Notes: generated by a model not told the origin, from the sequence alone. Shown: positions 15,781 to 26,866, counted from the stretch's first letter. The stretch is DNA of 64,000 nucleotides from Akkermansiaceae bacterium (GCA_905182475.1 CAJJBR010000016.1:17777-81776), one strand, 5' to 3'. A program made the numbers and translations.

Positions 15781-16871
15781 GGTGCGATTGTCTTGTTACG
15801 GCGCGAGATCGCCTTGATGAGGTGCTGGGAAAATACCCACAGGAGGCCGAATCCGACCATCGCGCAGGAGATGTAGGGGAGCGTCCAGACTGGGTTGCGC
15901 ACCACTTGGAGAATGCTGGTGGTATCGTTATTATCGAATCCAGACTGGAAGAAAGTCAGCCCTTCGTAGCGCAGAGGATGGTTCATGTAGATGAGATGCT
16001 CCCTGTCCTCACCGGTTTCCGGATTGATGATGCGGATTTTGCGGGAGAAGTTTTTCGGAACGTTTGTGCCGAGGTAGCGGTCGTGGCTGAAGTCGAGGAG
16101 CTTGATCGAAAACGGATGGTAGAGCCTGCGTTGGCGAATCGACATTTTCCATGGCTTCCCTCCAACTACGAATGACTGTTCACCTTTGAGGACGTTGGAA
16201 AGCAACCACCGGCCTTGAGCCTTTTCGCCATCGGGAATGATTTCGACGAAGGCGGCCGAGAGATCACGCCTATCCATTTTGGTCTCCCTGCTCTTGCTCT
16301 TCACTGCGTAACGTTTGCCGACGCCTTCGGTCGCTCTCGTTCTCTCGAACTCACCGGTGGCTTTTTCTTCCGGGACGATGTCGCTGTTTCGGTAATAGCT
16401 GTGGATTTTCAGAGTAAAGCCATCCATTGGAAATTCTGCTCCATCTTTTAGCCGGCTCTGCGGGATCGCGTTGACTGTATCTGTGCCGGTGCCATCCGGC
16501 TGTGCAACTGCTAGCTCAATCTCGCGTGGGAAAACGGAGTAGTTCACCGATTTTCCCTCGTCGATTGGCATTTGCGCCTCTCTCCCAAGAAGACCTGTTA
16601 GGATTTCCCCAAGCAGCATAATCAGGATGCCAGAGTGGATGAGCATCATGCCCGCCTTGTTCCATCGGAGCTTGAAACGGGCGCTATGGGCGGCGAGAAG
16701 GTTGATGATGAGGAGTATCCCGAGAAGCGTGCCACCGGGCATTGGCAGGGAGAGCTTCTTATCGCCGGGAATGGCATCCCACCATGCGATCCATGAGCGA
16801 AAAAAGAGCAACTGCACCTCGTGGATGCCGAGGTGGACTTGCGAAAGGGTGGCGACAAAAATGAGCACCAT
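15777..16871 (-). CDS. resB: Cytochrome c biogenesis protein ResB (start codon unclear)
   Basis: The first ATG gives 364 residues. The protein has N-terminal membrane helices, a large extracytoplasmic domain (from about 100; NSDIVPEEKATG, GRWLLSNVLKGEQSF, HPFSIKLLDFSHDRYLGT) and a late membrane helix, as in ResB. However, the frame stays open for 26 codons upstream of ATG 16871, and that part encodes LKKLGKFLSSLRLTVTLLGF, the usual ResB N-terminus. No ATG, GTG or TTG exists between the in-frame TAA at 16950-16952 and 16871; possible starts are ATA 16946 or CTG 16913. It is cotranscribed with ccsA. Confidence 0.88.
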   Translation of the reverse strand: MVLIFVATLSQVHLGIHEVQLLFFRSWIAWWDAIPGDKKLSLPMPGGTLLGILLIINLLAAHSARFKLRWNKAGMMLIHSGILIMLLGEILTGLLGREAQMPIDEGKSVNYSVFPREIELAVAQPDGTGTDTVNAIPQSRLKDGAEFPMDGFTLKIHSYYRNSDIVPEEKATGEFERTRATEGVGKRYAVKSKSRETKMDRRDLSAAFVEIIPDGEKAQGRWLLSNVLKGEQSFVVGGKPWKMSIRQRRLYHPFSIKLLDFSHDRYLGTNVPKNFSRKIRIINPETGEDREHLIYMNHPLRYEGLTFFQSGFDNNDTTSILQVVRNPVWTLPYISCAMVGFGLLWVFSQHLIKAISRRNKTIAP

Positions 16872-16964
16872 TGCGAAGCCCAGCAGCGTGACCGTGAGGC
16901 GCAGGGAACTCAGGAACTTACCAAGCTTTTTGAGGAAGGGGAGTATTGCTTAGGTGAAGAAGTT

Positions 16965-17060
16965 GAACCGCGAATGGACGCTGATTTTCGCAAATTTTTC
17001 CTGATACAATTTCAATGAAACTGGCATTGATTCGCGTAAATTCGCGTAAATTCGCAGTTA
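16965..17060 (+). repeat. Intergenic repeat rich in TTCGCGTAAA units
   Basis: A 10-base unit TTCGCGTAAA occurs at 17031-17040 and 17041-17050, with a degenerate third at 17051-17060. An opposite-facing CCGCGAATGGACGC / TTTTCGC segment lies at 16968-16990, so the region can fold. Such CGCGAATTTACGCG-type repeats are common between genes in this phylum as I recall. It separates resB from the next lipoprotein gene. Confidence 0.6.
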
Positions 17061-17067
17061 AAAAATA

Positions 17068-18102
17068 TCAGGGAAAGGTTGTGGCGCGCACGAACTCTTC
17101 GAATTTCTCGCGGTTCGCTTCGACCAAAGCCGCTTCACCAGTGATTTTGAAAAACCAAGTTTTCCCAGGTTTGACGAGGATGGCGGCACCGATGGCTGCC
17201 TTTTTCCCATTCGCGACAGGCTCAGTGCTGACCATGTGGCTGAGGAAAAACTTACCAGACGGGCCTTCGACTTCCTTGCCGAGAGCCGGGTCGTCAGCGG
17301 CCTCGATTGGTGGGAGCCCAATTTGGTTTCTCCAGCGGTTCACGTTATCCTGCACGCTACCGGAACTCCCTGGGAGCGGGATCACGGAAACGTCGGCAGT
17401 CGCGCCGTCCTCGCCTGTGATGGCAAAACTTGCGGCTCGCATGGCACTACCTTCGCTTTTTTCCCAGCCCTCGGGAGCCGTGGCGGTGATCGCGGACGGA
17501 GCCGGACTTTGCGGAGGTTGCGATTCACCTGTTTCTCCTGCGATGCGGACAGTGCGCAGAAAGTCCATGAATACTCCGCCTTTTTCCTTCAGCACGGCAG
17601 TCGGCGCGGTGAATTTGAAATACCATGTTTCGGAATCCAGCGGTAGGACGGCTGCAAGAATGCCATCTGCGTCCGCAGCGAGACTCTCAGGGGCAAGATT
17701 GTAGAGCAGCATATCCCTTCCGCTGCCCGGAACTGGTACTGCATGACCGCCGATCTCTTCTTCCGAGATGGGCTTCATTCCCACTTGTCCACGCCAGCGA
17801 TTGACGTTCGCGGCGAGGCCACCGCCGTCACCGCCTAGCTTGGATACGGTGACGCGGCCTCCTCCGGGAAGACCGTAAGCCGCGACTAAGAATTGCCCCG
17901 TAGCTTCTTGCTCCCAACCGGTAGGCGCCTGCCAGATGGTACTGTTGGAATGTGCGGCGTGGTCATGCGGCGCTTCTTCGACGGTAGCAGGTGTGGATTC
18001 GGAGGGCTCATCTGTCGCGACCTTGTAGGTGCGGATCTCCTCGTCGCCGCAGGAGGTGAAAATAAAGGAAAGAAGAGGGAGGGTGAGGTGTTTTCGCTGC
18101 AT
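17068..18102 (-). CDS. Lipoprotein with two tandem copies of a GW...NVNRWR domain
   Basis: The 344-residue product begins with a lipoprotein signal (LLSFIFTSCG). The mature part holds two homologous domains of about 130 residues. Copy 1: APTGWEQE ... VTVSKLGGDGGGLAANVNRWRGQVG ... ETWYFKFTAP (about 58-190). Copy 2: APEGWEKS ... VSVIPLPGSSGSVQDNVNRWRNQIG ... KTWFFKITGE (about 210-340). The shared core is GWE, a Gly-rich turn, N(V/I)NRWR and (T/E)TW(Y/F)FK. I know no function for it. A truncated paralogue lies at 21498-22109. Confidence 0.75.
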   Translation of the reverse strand: MQRKHLTLPLLSFIFTSCGDEEIRTYKVATDEPSESTPATVEEAPHDHAAHSNSTIWQAPTGWEQEATGQFLVAAYGLPGGGRVTVSKLGGDGGGLAANVNRWRGQVGMKPISEEEIGGHAVPVPGSGRDMLLYNLAPESLAADADGILAAVLPLDSETWYFKFTAPTAVLKEKGGVFMDFLRTVRIAGETGESQPPQSPAPSAITATAPEGWEKSEGSAMRAASFAITGEDGATADVSVIPLPGSSGSVQDNVNRWRNQIGLPPIEAADDPALGKEVEGPSGKFFLSHMVSTEPVANGKKAAIGAAILVKPGKTWFFKITGEAALVEANREKFEEFVRATTFP

Positions 18103-18329
18103 AGAAACGTGCGGTAGTGTTGAAAACGGGCGAGTAATTCCCGCGCGGGTAATAAAGCGGAATCACCTCCGTAGGGGGAGGAAAAACGGACGAAAAAGAA
18201 TTCTGGAAACCTGTGTCGGCTTACCAGTCTGGAAAATTCATAAAACGTCCGATACTTTCGGAAAAAACTCAGGGGAGTTTTTAGGAACGCTACACGGTGT
18301 GTTTGTCTTAATGTAAGTGGCGTTACCTA

Positions 18330-18785
18330 TCACTTCACAAGGCATCCGAGCGCAAAATTAGTGATTTCTCCACCTGCATATCTGCCATGGTGTGGGGGGA
18401 TGCCTCCGATTCCTAGGCCGGATTCTCGGAGGCCGCCGAAGGGCATCCAATCGACTCGGAAGGCGGTGTGGAGGGTTGCGCCTGCGGAGACTGCTTCGTT
18501 GGCCCATTGCTCCACCCGGTCCACCTCTTTAGGGCGGACCAGGGGACCAATGGCTATGTCTTCCAAGGTGGGATCGCCGGTCTTCATTTTCGCGGCTTCT
18601 GAGGCTAAGCGATCGGCTAGGTCAGAGACTACGGATGCGAGGACTGAACCTATGGGTTGGTGGGAGGTGAAGGCTAGCCTATTGGCCGATGCGGGATTCA
18701 GTCCCATGGGGATTTCCTCTCCGTGCTGGGTGCGCAGGGTCTCAATACAGCATTCGATGCCGTCAATGGCGCGAGCGACGGACAT
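18330..18785 (-). pseudogene. Aldehyde dehydrogenase eroded by in-frame internal deletions
   Basis: The frame is open for 151 residues but contains only three separate pieces of a roughly 480-residue ALDH. Residues about 5-50 (ARAIDGIECC, LAFTSHQPIGSVLA) match the N-terminal NAD-binding region, about 55-105 (LASEAAKMKTGDPTLEDIAI, PLVRPKEVDRVEQW) the C-terminal domain after the catalytic Cys, and about 112-130 (WMPFGGLRESGLG) the end. The cofactor glycine motif, catalytic Glu and catalytic Cys are all missing. It is the last member of a decayed gdhA-ALS-ALDH unit. Confidence 0.82.
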
Positions 18786-19852
18786 CGGCTACGAGGCGCT
18801 GGGGTTTGACGGGGAAGGATGGATCATCGAAGCCTTCGATACGCTGCGCGTCGGTGGCCTTCTTGATCGTCATGAAACGCTCGAAGTCCCAGTGTGCGGA
18901 TGGGGTGAGGCTTTCGGTGATTTGCCAAATGCTGTTGGCGATGTCGCCGACGACTTCGACCTGTGGCCAGTAAACTGGATCGACCGTAGCGGAGAAAAAG
19001 TTGATGTGAATTACTTTTCGTTCATCGCCCTGACGCATGAAGAAGGGGGGCTTCTCGATGACATCGTGGCCGACATTGAGGATGAGGTCGGCAGACTCGA
19101 TGGTGCGGCGTTGCCAAGGAAAAGATCGGAATTCTCATCGAGGACACCCTTGCCCATTTGGGTGGAGATGAAGGAGATACCTGTTTTTTCCGTGAACTGC
19201 TGGAGCATGCGGCTGGTCAGTTTACGATTGGCTCCGGCTGCAACGAGCAGAAGAGGATGCTTTGCTTTAGCGATCAAATCCACGGCCATCGCGATGGATT
19301 TTGCTTCGGCGATTGGGCGGCGGACGGATGATGCTGGAAGCGGGTTTACATCGTCTGTGTTTTCTGCAGCGATATCTTCCGGAAGCTCCAGATGGACGGC
19401 ACCGGGGCGCTCTTCCTCGGCAAGGCGGATCGCCTCCCGCACCCGGCAGGAAATGTTATCCACGCTGACGATCTGATGGGTGAACTTGGTGATAGGCTTC
19501 ATCATATCCACCACATCGAGAATCTGGAAGCGGCCTTGTTTACTCTTTTTCACTGGCTTCTGGCCGGTGATCATCATCATCGCATTCCGCCGAGTTGTGC
19601 GTATGCTGCGGCGGTGACAAGATTAGTCGCAGCTGGGCCGAGGGTGGAAAGGCAGACGCCGGCTTTTCCAGTCAGCCGCCCGTAGGTGGCTGCCATGAAG
19701 CCGGCTCACTGTTCGTGGCGGGTGAGGATGAGGCGGATGCTGGAGCTGGACAGAGAATCGAGGAAATCGAGGTTTTCCTCGCCGGGAATACCAAAGATAT
19801 ATTCCACGCCCTCCGCTTCGAGACATTTTACAAACAGGTCTGATGCTTTCAT
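18786..19852 (-). pseudogene. Acetolactate synthase large subunit (ThDP enzyme), truncated and frameshifted
   Basis: The start at 19852 encodes MKASDLFVKCLEAEGVEYIF and GIPGEENLDFLDSL with the ThDP-activating Glu region. A TGA at 19706-19708 follows HEQ; the same frame then continues AGFMAATYGRLTGKAG to GGM, where a frameshift near 19580 occurs. The next segment (MMMITGQKPVKKSKQGRFQI, GAVHLELPEDIA) runs to about 19100, where a second shift leads to FFMRQGDERKVIHINFFSAT. Homology stops near 18786, so the C-terminal ThDP-binding third is gone, and the sequence joins directly to the ALDH remnant. These enzymes condense two pyruvates; this copy cannot. Confidence 0.85.
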
Positions 19853-19864
19853 TTTACTAACGAA

Positions 19865-19892
19865 TATTAGAGATTGGGAATTTGATAATTGA
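19865..19892 (-). repeat. Degenerate 7-nt periodic tract before the acetolactate synthase ATG
   Basis: On the minus strand the units TCAATTA, TCAAATT, CCCAATC, TCTAATA lie 12 bases upstream of the ATG at 19852. Period and position match the heptad leaders elsewhere, but the units differ in sequence and no CTCTTCC box is present. Confidence 0.4.
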
Positions 19893-19899
19893 GGGGGAT

Positions 19900-21439
<1,540 letters not shown>

Positions 21440-21497
21440 TACCGCTCCGTGCTCATCGCTCCGCCGAGCCTGCGGTAGAAGGCTTCCATTTATTTGA

Positions 21498-22109
21498 GAT
21501 GTACAGTTACGCGGTGAAAAAGAAAGCATTCTTGCGGCAATCGTCCCAGTCGGTGACGAGACATGGTTTTTCAAATTGAATACGCCGAGTGGTGAACTCG
21601 AAGCGGGGAGGCCGGGATTCATCTCCCTCTTGAAAAGCATCGAAATCGGTGACAAGGCCGAGGCTCTCGAAAAACCCGGGATCAATCTGGAGGTTCCGGA
21701 AAACTGGGAGAAAAACACGGGCAGCGAGATGCGTGTTGCAAGTTTCCGCATCCCCTCAAGCGATGGAATCGATGGCGACGTATCCGTAATTCCACTGCCG
21801 GGAGATGGCGGAAGCGATCTCGAAAATATCAATCGCTGGCGCGCCCAGCTCCGTCTTCCTCCTTTGGAATCGGATTCAAATTCAGCCATCGGGGAGACAA
21901 AGGAAGGTCAATCTGGCTCTTTCCTGCTCACTCACATGGTGAGTGAAGAAACCCTTTTCAGTGAAAATCGCCACGGAGCAATCAGCACCGCGATTCTGAG
22001 AAAAGGTGATTTTACATGGTTTTTCAAAATCGCAGGCGAAGCCGAGATGATCCGCAACAACCGCGAGACATTCGAATCTTTCGTCAGCACTGCCATCATC
22101 GAAAGGTAG
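21498..22109 (+). pseudogene. 5'-truncated paralogue of the two-domain GW/NVNRWR lipoprotein
   Basis: The frame is open from 21498 after a TGA. It begins in the middle of domain 1 (ESILAAIVPVGDETWFFKLN) and continues through a full domain 2 (VPENWEKNTGSEMRVASF, VSVIPLPGDGG, LENINRWRAQLRLPPLE, TWFFKIAGEAE). The related gene at 17068-18102 has the same order with a signal peptide, so about 130 N-terminal residues and the export signal are lost. A TTG at 21576 could start a 177-residue cytoplasmic product, but that seems unlikely to be functional. Confidence 0.75.
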
Positions 22110-22231
22110 GAACCCAAGGGTAGGGAGGTTCCGGACGGATTGTTCCTACCTCCGGAAATTGCTTTCCGGCGCTTTTGGATTGCCCTCGGGCGGAAGTTTG
22201 TTAGGTTCTCTGCGTTTTGCTGGGAAAAGAT

Positions 22232-22843
22232 ATGAGTGCTCCACTTGAATTACCCGTGCTTGTGCTGAATCGGTTCTGGCAACCGGTGCATACCTGCTCC
22301 GCCAGACGTGCCGTCCATTTGCTCTGCCTCGGCCATGCTCACGTGGTCCAGGTGGAGGGGGAAGAAAAGTTCACCACCCACGACCTCGGATCGTGGATCG
22401 GTTATTCAAAAGGCATCGTGAGCGACGAGGTGATCCACAGCGTGAAGCTGGCGCTCAAAGTCCCGAAGATCATCGTGCTGGCGATCTACGACCGCTTGCC
22501 ACGGCTTGAGGTGAAGTTCACCCGGCGGAATGTCTTCGCTCGTGACAAGTTCACCTGCCAGTATTGCACAAAGATCCTCCCGGAAACGAAGCTGAACCTC
22601 GATCACGTGATCCCGCGCGACAAGGGCGGGAAAACGTCTTGGGACAATATCGTGACCTCATGCGTGAAGTGCAACACCCGCAAGTCCAACAAGCTCCCGC
22701 GCGAAGCAAACATGCACCCTGCAAACAAGCCCTTCGCACCACGGTGGAGACCTCTATACGGGCTTCAGGAAAACGGAATGGGCGACGCGAGCTGGGATCA
22801 CTTCATACACTTCGGGAAGAACGAAACCCGCAAGTTCGCCTGA
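22232..22843 (+). CDS. HNH endonuclease family protein
   Basis: The 203-residue protein starts at ATG 22232. The N-terminal half (LELPVLVLNRFWQPVHTCSARRAVHLL) is typical of a widespread bacterial HNH group. The HNH zinc fold spans about 104-155: FTRRNVFARDKFTCQYC (first CxxC), LNLDHVIPRDKGGKTSWDNIV (catalytic His and metal His/Asn) and SCVKCNTRKSNK (second CxxC). Family members are annotated as HNH nucleases of unclear role, common outside restriction contexts. It ends directly against the convergent prenyl synthase gene. Confidence 0.9.
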   Translation: MSAPLELPVLVLNRFWQPVHTCSARRAVHLLCLGHAHVVQVEGEEKFTTHDLGSWIGYSKGIVSDEVIHSVKLALKVPKIIVLAIYDRLPRLEVKFTRRNVFARDKFTCQYCTKILPETKLNLDHVIPRDKGGKTSWDNIVTSCVKCNTRKSNKLPREANMHPANKPFAPRWRPLYGLQENGMGDASWDHFIHFGKNETRKFA

Positions 22844-23851
22844 CTACTTCCGGCACTTTGCCAAGAGACCTTCTAGGAAATACGTAATTTGTCGAAGTGC
22901 GTCCCGGTATTCCGAGGGTTGGAGCACGTTCAGATCTTCGCGGCATTCCGATAAGAGACCTGTAGCGGTGTCGACCGCACGTTCGAGCGCACCGTCGTAT
23001 TCTGCGATACCGACAAGCACCGGAAGATCCAATTCCTTCTGGTCGAGGATGCGTTGGTTGATCTTCGTCCGCTGAGATTCGCTTGCGGCTTCGAGCAGGT
23101 TCAGGATGGGAAGGGTCAGCTTGCCCTTCGCGAGATCGGTTCCGAGGGTTTTTCCGACCTCTTCTTCGGAGCCAACGAGATCGATGCAGTCGTCGTAGAT
23201 TTGGTAGGCGGTGCCGAGTTTCATCCCGTAGGAGGCAAGCTTCGCTTGGTCTTCCTCACTAAGGCCGGAGACTGCAGCGGAAAGACCCGTTGCCGCTGCG
23301 AAGAGGGCACCGGTCTTCATCTCGATCACCTGGAAGTAGTCTTCCTTGGACAGGGTGAGGTCGAAGCGTCGCTGGGTTTGGAGGATCTCCCCTTGGCAGA
23401 CTTCGCGGGCGGCCTTGCCCACTTTCCGGCAGATATCGATGGAGTTGAAATCCGTAGCTAGTGTCAAGGCGTGGGAGAAGATCGCGTCGCCGAGAAGGAC
23501 GGCGAGGGAGTTGCCCCATTTTGCGTTAGCAGTAGGCATGGAGCGGCGGGCGGTGGCGCTATCGATGATATCGTCGTGGACGAGAGTAGCCATGTGGATC
23601 AGCTCCAGAATCACGCCGATCTTGCGGTGGTCTTCCGTTACTTCTCCAATTGCGCCGCCGATCAGGATGGAAAGGGCCGGGCGAATCCTTTTTCCAGACG
23701 TATTGCAGATATACGCGATGTAAGGCTCGACTGCGGAATCAAAGTCACGAACCTGGCCACGGATGGAGGTTTCCACTTTCTCCAGGTCCGGGCGGACAAG
23801 GTCGAAGGGAAATTGGTCGTTGTGGGGTGAAGTGGCAGTGAAGGTAGCCAT
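22844..23851 (-). CDS. Long-chain polyprenyl diphosphate synthase
   Basis: The 335-residue product, counted from ATG 23851, is a trans-type prenyl diphosphate synthase. GKRIRPAL is at about 53-60, the first Asp-rich motif in LVHDDIIDSA at about 91-99 and the second in YQIYDDCIDLVG at about 215-225, with GTDLAKGKLTLP following. It elongates FPP/GPP with IPP to the octa- or nonaprenyl chain of the respiratory quinone; chain length cannot be read directly. An in-frame upstream ATG at 23899 adds 16 residues without homology. Confidence 0.92.
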   Translation of the reverse strand: MATFTATSPHNDQFPFDLVRPDLEKVETSIRGQVRDFDSAVEPYIAYICNTSGKRIRPALSILIGGAIGEVTEDHRKIGVILELIHMATLVHDDIIDSATARRSMPTANAKWGNSLAVLLGDAIFSHALTLATDFNSIDICRKVGKAAREVCQGEILQTQRRFDLTLSKEDYFQVIEMKTGALFAAATGLSAAVSGLSEEDQAKLASYGMKLGTAYQIYDDCIDLVGSEEEVGKTLGTDLAKGKLTLPILNLLEAASESQRTKINQRILDQKELDLPVLVGIAEYDGALERAVDTATGLLSECREDLNVLQPSEYRDALRQITYFLEGLLAKCRK

Positions 23852-23961
23852 ATTTGTGAAGGCAATGAGCCACACTTTCCCCGTAGCGGCAACCCACATT
23901 CCCTAGATACCTAAAAAATTAGTATTGAAAGCTTCACCCCGCAGTGTCGGTTTTAAGGGAT

Positions 23962-24571
23962 ATGAAAAATCAAGCATTGGTAATTCTTGGCGGCGCGTTA
24001 GTAGGCGTGGGCAATTTTTTCGGGCAGGGTCTTGGCTACTAGGACACCCCGATGCTCCCGGGAACGCCTTATCAGGTTCACGCTGGGGAGCGTCCCCAGC
24101 CACGTATCATCGAAGCTGAAGGGGGGGTGGAAATTAAGCCGCCTTCGGATGCGATCATTCTCTTTGACGGAACCAACCTCGATGCCTGGGCCCCGGAGGT
24201 GGCGAGCCCGCATGGATTATCAAGGACGGCGCCATGGTGGCAAAGGACAAGGGCATCGAAACCAAGGAAAAATTCGGAGCGGTGCAGGTTCGCTATACGG
24301 CCAGCTTCCGCCACTGGTGAACGCGACCTCCCCACAAGGCGAATGGAACAGCTATGACATTTTCTTCGAGCCTCCCGTTTACGAAGGGGAAACGGTGAAA
24401 ACTCCGACCAAGGTCACGATCATCCACAACGGAGTGGTCGTCCAGCACGGCGAATACTGCACGGGGCCAAGCGGGCACAAGAAAATCGGCAAGTATCCGG
24501 CCAAGCATCCCGAGACCGGACCGATCAAACTCCAGTGGCACGGCGATCCCATCGAGTTTAAGAACGTCTGA
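23962..24571 (+). pseudogene. DUF1080 (3-keto-disaccharide hydrolase) gene, broken
   Basis: The start ATG at 23962 encodes MKNQALVILGGALVGVGNFF, an export signal, then a TAG after GQGLGY. The same frame continues with EIKPPSDAIILFDGTNLDAW, the DUF1080 N-terminus. A frameshift near 24200 moves to GEPAWIIKDGAMVAKDKGIE. About 45 residues of the core are missing before NATSPQGEWNSYDIFFEPPV and the intact C-terminus (TIIHNGVVVQHGEY, PIKLQWHGDPIEFKNV). Nonsense, frameshift and deletion all occur, so it is dead. The family is exported and acts on oxidised disaccharides. Confidence 0.85.
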
Positions 24572-24678
24572 GTGCGTCCGCTTGGCGAACGGGATCTGAA
24601 AAGTAATCACCAGGAGCCGCTACGAATCCGTACCGTTAGGTTGACGGGCGGTGTGGGCTCGGTATGTTCGTGGGACTG

Positions 24679-25551
24679 ATGATACGCTTTTTTATCACTG
24701 CTGGGGCTCTGCTGTGCACCTGTCTCGCCATCCATGCGCAACTCGCTACTTCACTGAGCCTCAACAAGAAAAACTACGTCGCCGGTGAGCCGGTGATTTG
24801 TGAAATCATCATTACCAATCACGCTGGACGCGACGTGACCCTCGCCTCCAGTCGCGAGCTTCCGTGGTTGGCTTTCGTTGTCACCAACTCCCGTGGCAAC
24901 CCTGTGAACACCCGCAAGCTCAATGCTTTCGGTGCGATGAAAATTAAGACCGGGGAGTCGTTGGCAAAACGCGTGGATCTCACAGAGTATTTCCTGCTCG
25001 ATAACCAGGGAAATTTCGCGGTTTCCGCAGTTGTCCGGGATCCTGCAAAAAAAATTCAAGGAACCTCTACAAATCGCACACTTTTCAATCTGAATCCAGG
25101 TAGAACCTACTGGAAGCAAAAGCTAGGTGTCTCCAATGACAAAGGGAGCCACACCCGCGAGTTCAAGCTTCTGACATTTTCGAACGGCCAGAAATCACAG
25201 CTCTATGCACAGGTGATCGACGCCACTACCGGGATGAAATTGCGAACCTTCCTCCTCGGTGACACCCTTATGCTCCGCAAGCCGATGGTGACGCTCGACA
25301 GGAACCAACGGATGCACGTGATGTTCCTAGCGACACCTACCATGTGGGTTCATTGCCAGGTGAGTGCTGATGGAAAACTCGTGGACAGGAAAATCCACCA
25401 GAGAGCAGCCCAGGGAGATCCGGTTCTCATGGCGTATGGTGATGGTTCCGTGCGGGTTGTGAATAGCATTCCCTATGACCCAGCGGCCGCTGCGAAGGAA
25501 AGATCCAAGGTTCGTAAGGCCTCGGACAGGCCTCCGATTTCCTTTGAATGA
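24679..25551 (+). CDS. Exported conserved hypothetical protein
   Basis: The 290-residue product starts with a signal peptide (MIRFFITAGALLCTCLAIHAQ); an upstream in-frame ATG at 24664 is also possible. Residues about 25-110 look like an Ig-like or CARDB-like beta domain (LNKKNYVAGEPVICEIIITN, LASSRELPWLAFVVT). The second half (KQKLGVSNDKGSHTREFKLLTF, VDRKIHQRAAQGDPVL) has no recognised fold. It is probably periplasmic or outer-membrane associated; function unknown. Confidence 0.7.
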   Translation: MIRFFITAGALLCTCLAIHAQLATSLSLNKKNYVAGEPVICEIIITNHAGRDVTLASSRELPWLAFVVTNSRGNPVNTRKLNAFGAMKIKTGESLAKRVDLTEYFLLDNQGNFAVSAVVRDPAKKIQGTSTNRTLFNLNPGRTYWKQKLGVSNDKGSHTREFKLLTFSNGQKSQLYAQVIDATTGMKLRTFLLGDTLMLRKPMVTLDRNQRMHVMFLATPTMWVHCQVSADGKLVDRKIHQRAAQGDPVLMAYGDGSVRVVNSIPYDPAAAAKERSKVRKASDRPPISFE

Positions 25552-25651
25552 TTCAGTGGGCAGCTCGTCCGAGAATCGTTTTTCAAAAGGTTCTTTACAT
25601 TTTTTCAAATTCAGTTAATAAAACTTAATAATTATTCTATCTAAATCAATC

Positions 25652-26248
25652 ATGAAGACTATTTTTAGTGCATTCTTCGTCGGTTTGGCGCTCACGTCCG
25701 CTGCCAGTGCATACAACTTCCGAACCGTGATCATTGATCCGGGTCACGGCGGCCACGACAAGGGAGGCCAATGGGGGAGGGTTTATGAAAAGCACCTCGC
25801 CCTCGATACCTCAGTGCGTCTTGAGTCACATCTCAAGAAAATGGGTTACAACACCGTCATGACACGCCGCAGCGATTATTTCGTTTCCCTTCCGGGGCGC
25901 ATGGCTACTGCGAATAAATACAAGAAGGCGATTTACGTAAGTATTCACTACAACTACACGTGGAAGCAGGGTGTCAGTGGCATCGAAACATTTTACCACA
26001 GCAAACAGAGCCACAAGCTCGCCCAGGATGTCCATCGCGGTGTGATGAGCCGGGTGAAGGTGACGGATCGCGGTGTCAAATACGCCCGCTACTACGTGAT
26101 CCGCCATACCAGTATGCCGTCTGTTCTCGTTGAAGGTGGATTTGTCAGTAACTCGAACGAACGCAGCCGAATGAAGACCGCATGGTTCCGCGATGCGATC
26201 GCACGAGGAATTGCTGATGGCGTGCAGCGTTTCCGGAGAGGGAGATGA
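25652..26248 (+). CDS. N-acetylmuramoyl-L-alanine amidase (Amidase_3, zinc)
   Basis: The 198-residue exported enzyme (signal MKTIFSAFFVGLALTSAASA) cuts the amide bond between muramic acid and the peptide in peptidoglycan. Zinc ligands and the catalytic Glu are all present: His 32 in IIDPGHGG, Glu 46 in VYEKHLA, His 99 in SIHYN and Glu 161 in LVEGGFVSN. There is no separate cell-wall-binding domain. The AT-rich region before it (25600-25650) likely holds its promoter, although no clear -35/-10 pair was assigned. Confidence 0.93.
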   Translation: MKTIFSAFFVGLALTSAASAYNFRTVIIDPGHGGHDKGGQWGRVYEKHLALDTSVRLESHLKKMGYNTVMTRRSDYFVSLPGRMATANKYKKAIYVSIHYNYTWKQGVSGIETFYHSKQSHKLAQDVHRGVMSRVKVTDRGVKYARYYVIRHTSMPSVLVEGGFVSNSNERSRMKTAWFRDAIARGIADGVQRFRRGR

Positions 26249-26250
26249 TC

Positions 26251-26376
26251 TATGTGGAGCAGGTGTGTCTCACACCTTGAGTTCAAGCAGGTGTCTCCAC
26301 CCGCAGTTCAGATCCTGTTTTCCTCAGGCGGTGAGACATTGCCATGGCTCAAGGCGTGTGCTACACCTGCTACATA
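26251..26376. repeat. 126-bp imperfect inverted repeat (REP/MITE-like)
   Basis: The left arm at 26251-26281 (starting TATGTGGAGCAGGTGT) and right arm at 26348-26376 (ending ACACCTGCTACATA) pair with a few bulges. An inner copy of AGCAGGTGTCTCCAC at 26286-26300 and an inner pair GTCTCCACCCGC / GGCGGTGAGAC extend the fold. It carries no ORF. It sits between the amidase gene and the glnB terminator. Confidence 0.65.
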
Positions 26377-26410
26377 AAAAAACCGCCGCATCCCGGAGGA
26401 AGCGGCGGTT
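26376..26410 (-). terminator. Rho-independent terminator of the P-II gene
   Basis: Arms AACCGCCGC (26381-26389) and GCGGCGGTT (26402-26410). On the minus strand the stem is followed by a run of T (plus-strand A run 26376-26382), 28 bases after the glnB stop. Confidence 0.85.
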
Positions 26411-26437
26411 GTTAAATTACTAGGAAGAATCCTGAGC

Positions 26438-26866
<429 letters not shown>

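Noticed and set aside
26251..26376. Inverted repeat as a complete insertion sequence
   Set aside because: The interior is under 70 bases and has no transposase frame.
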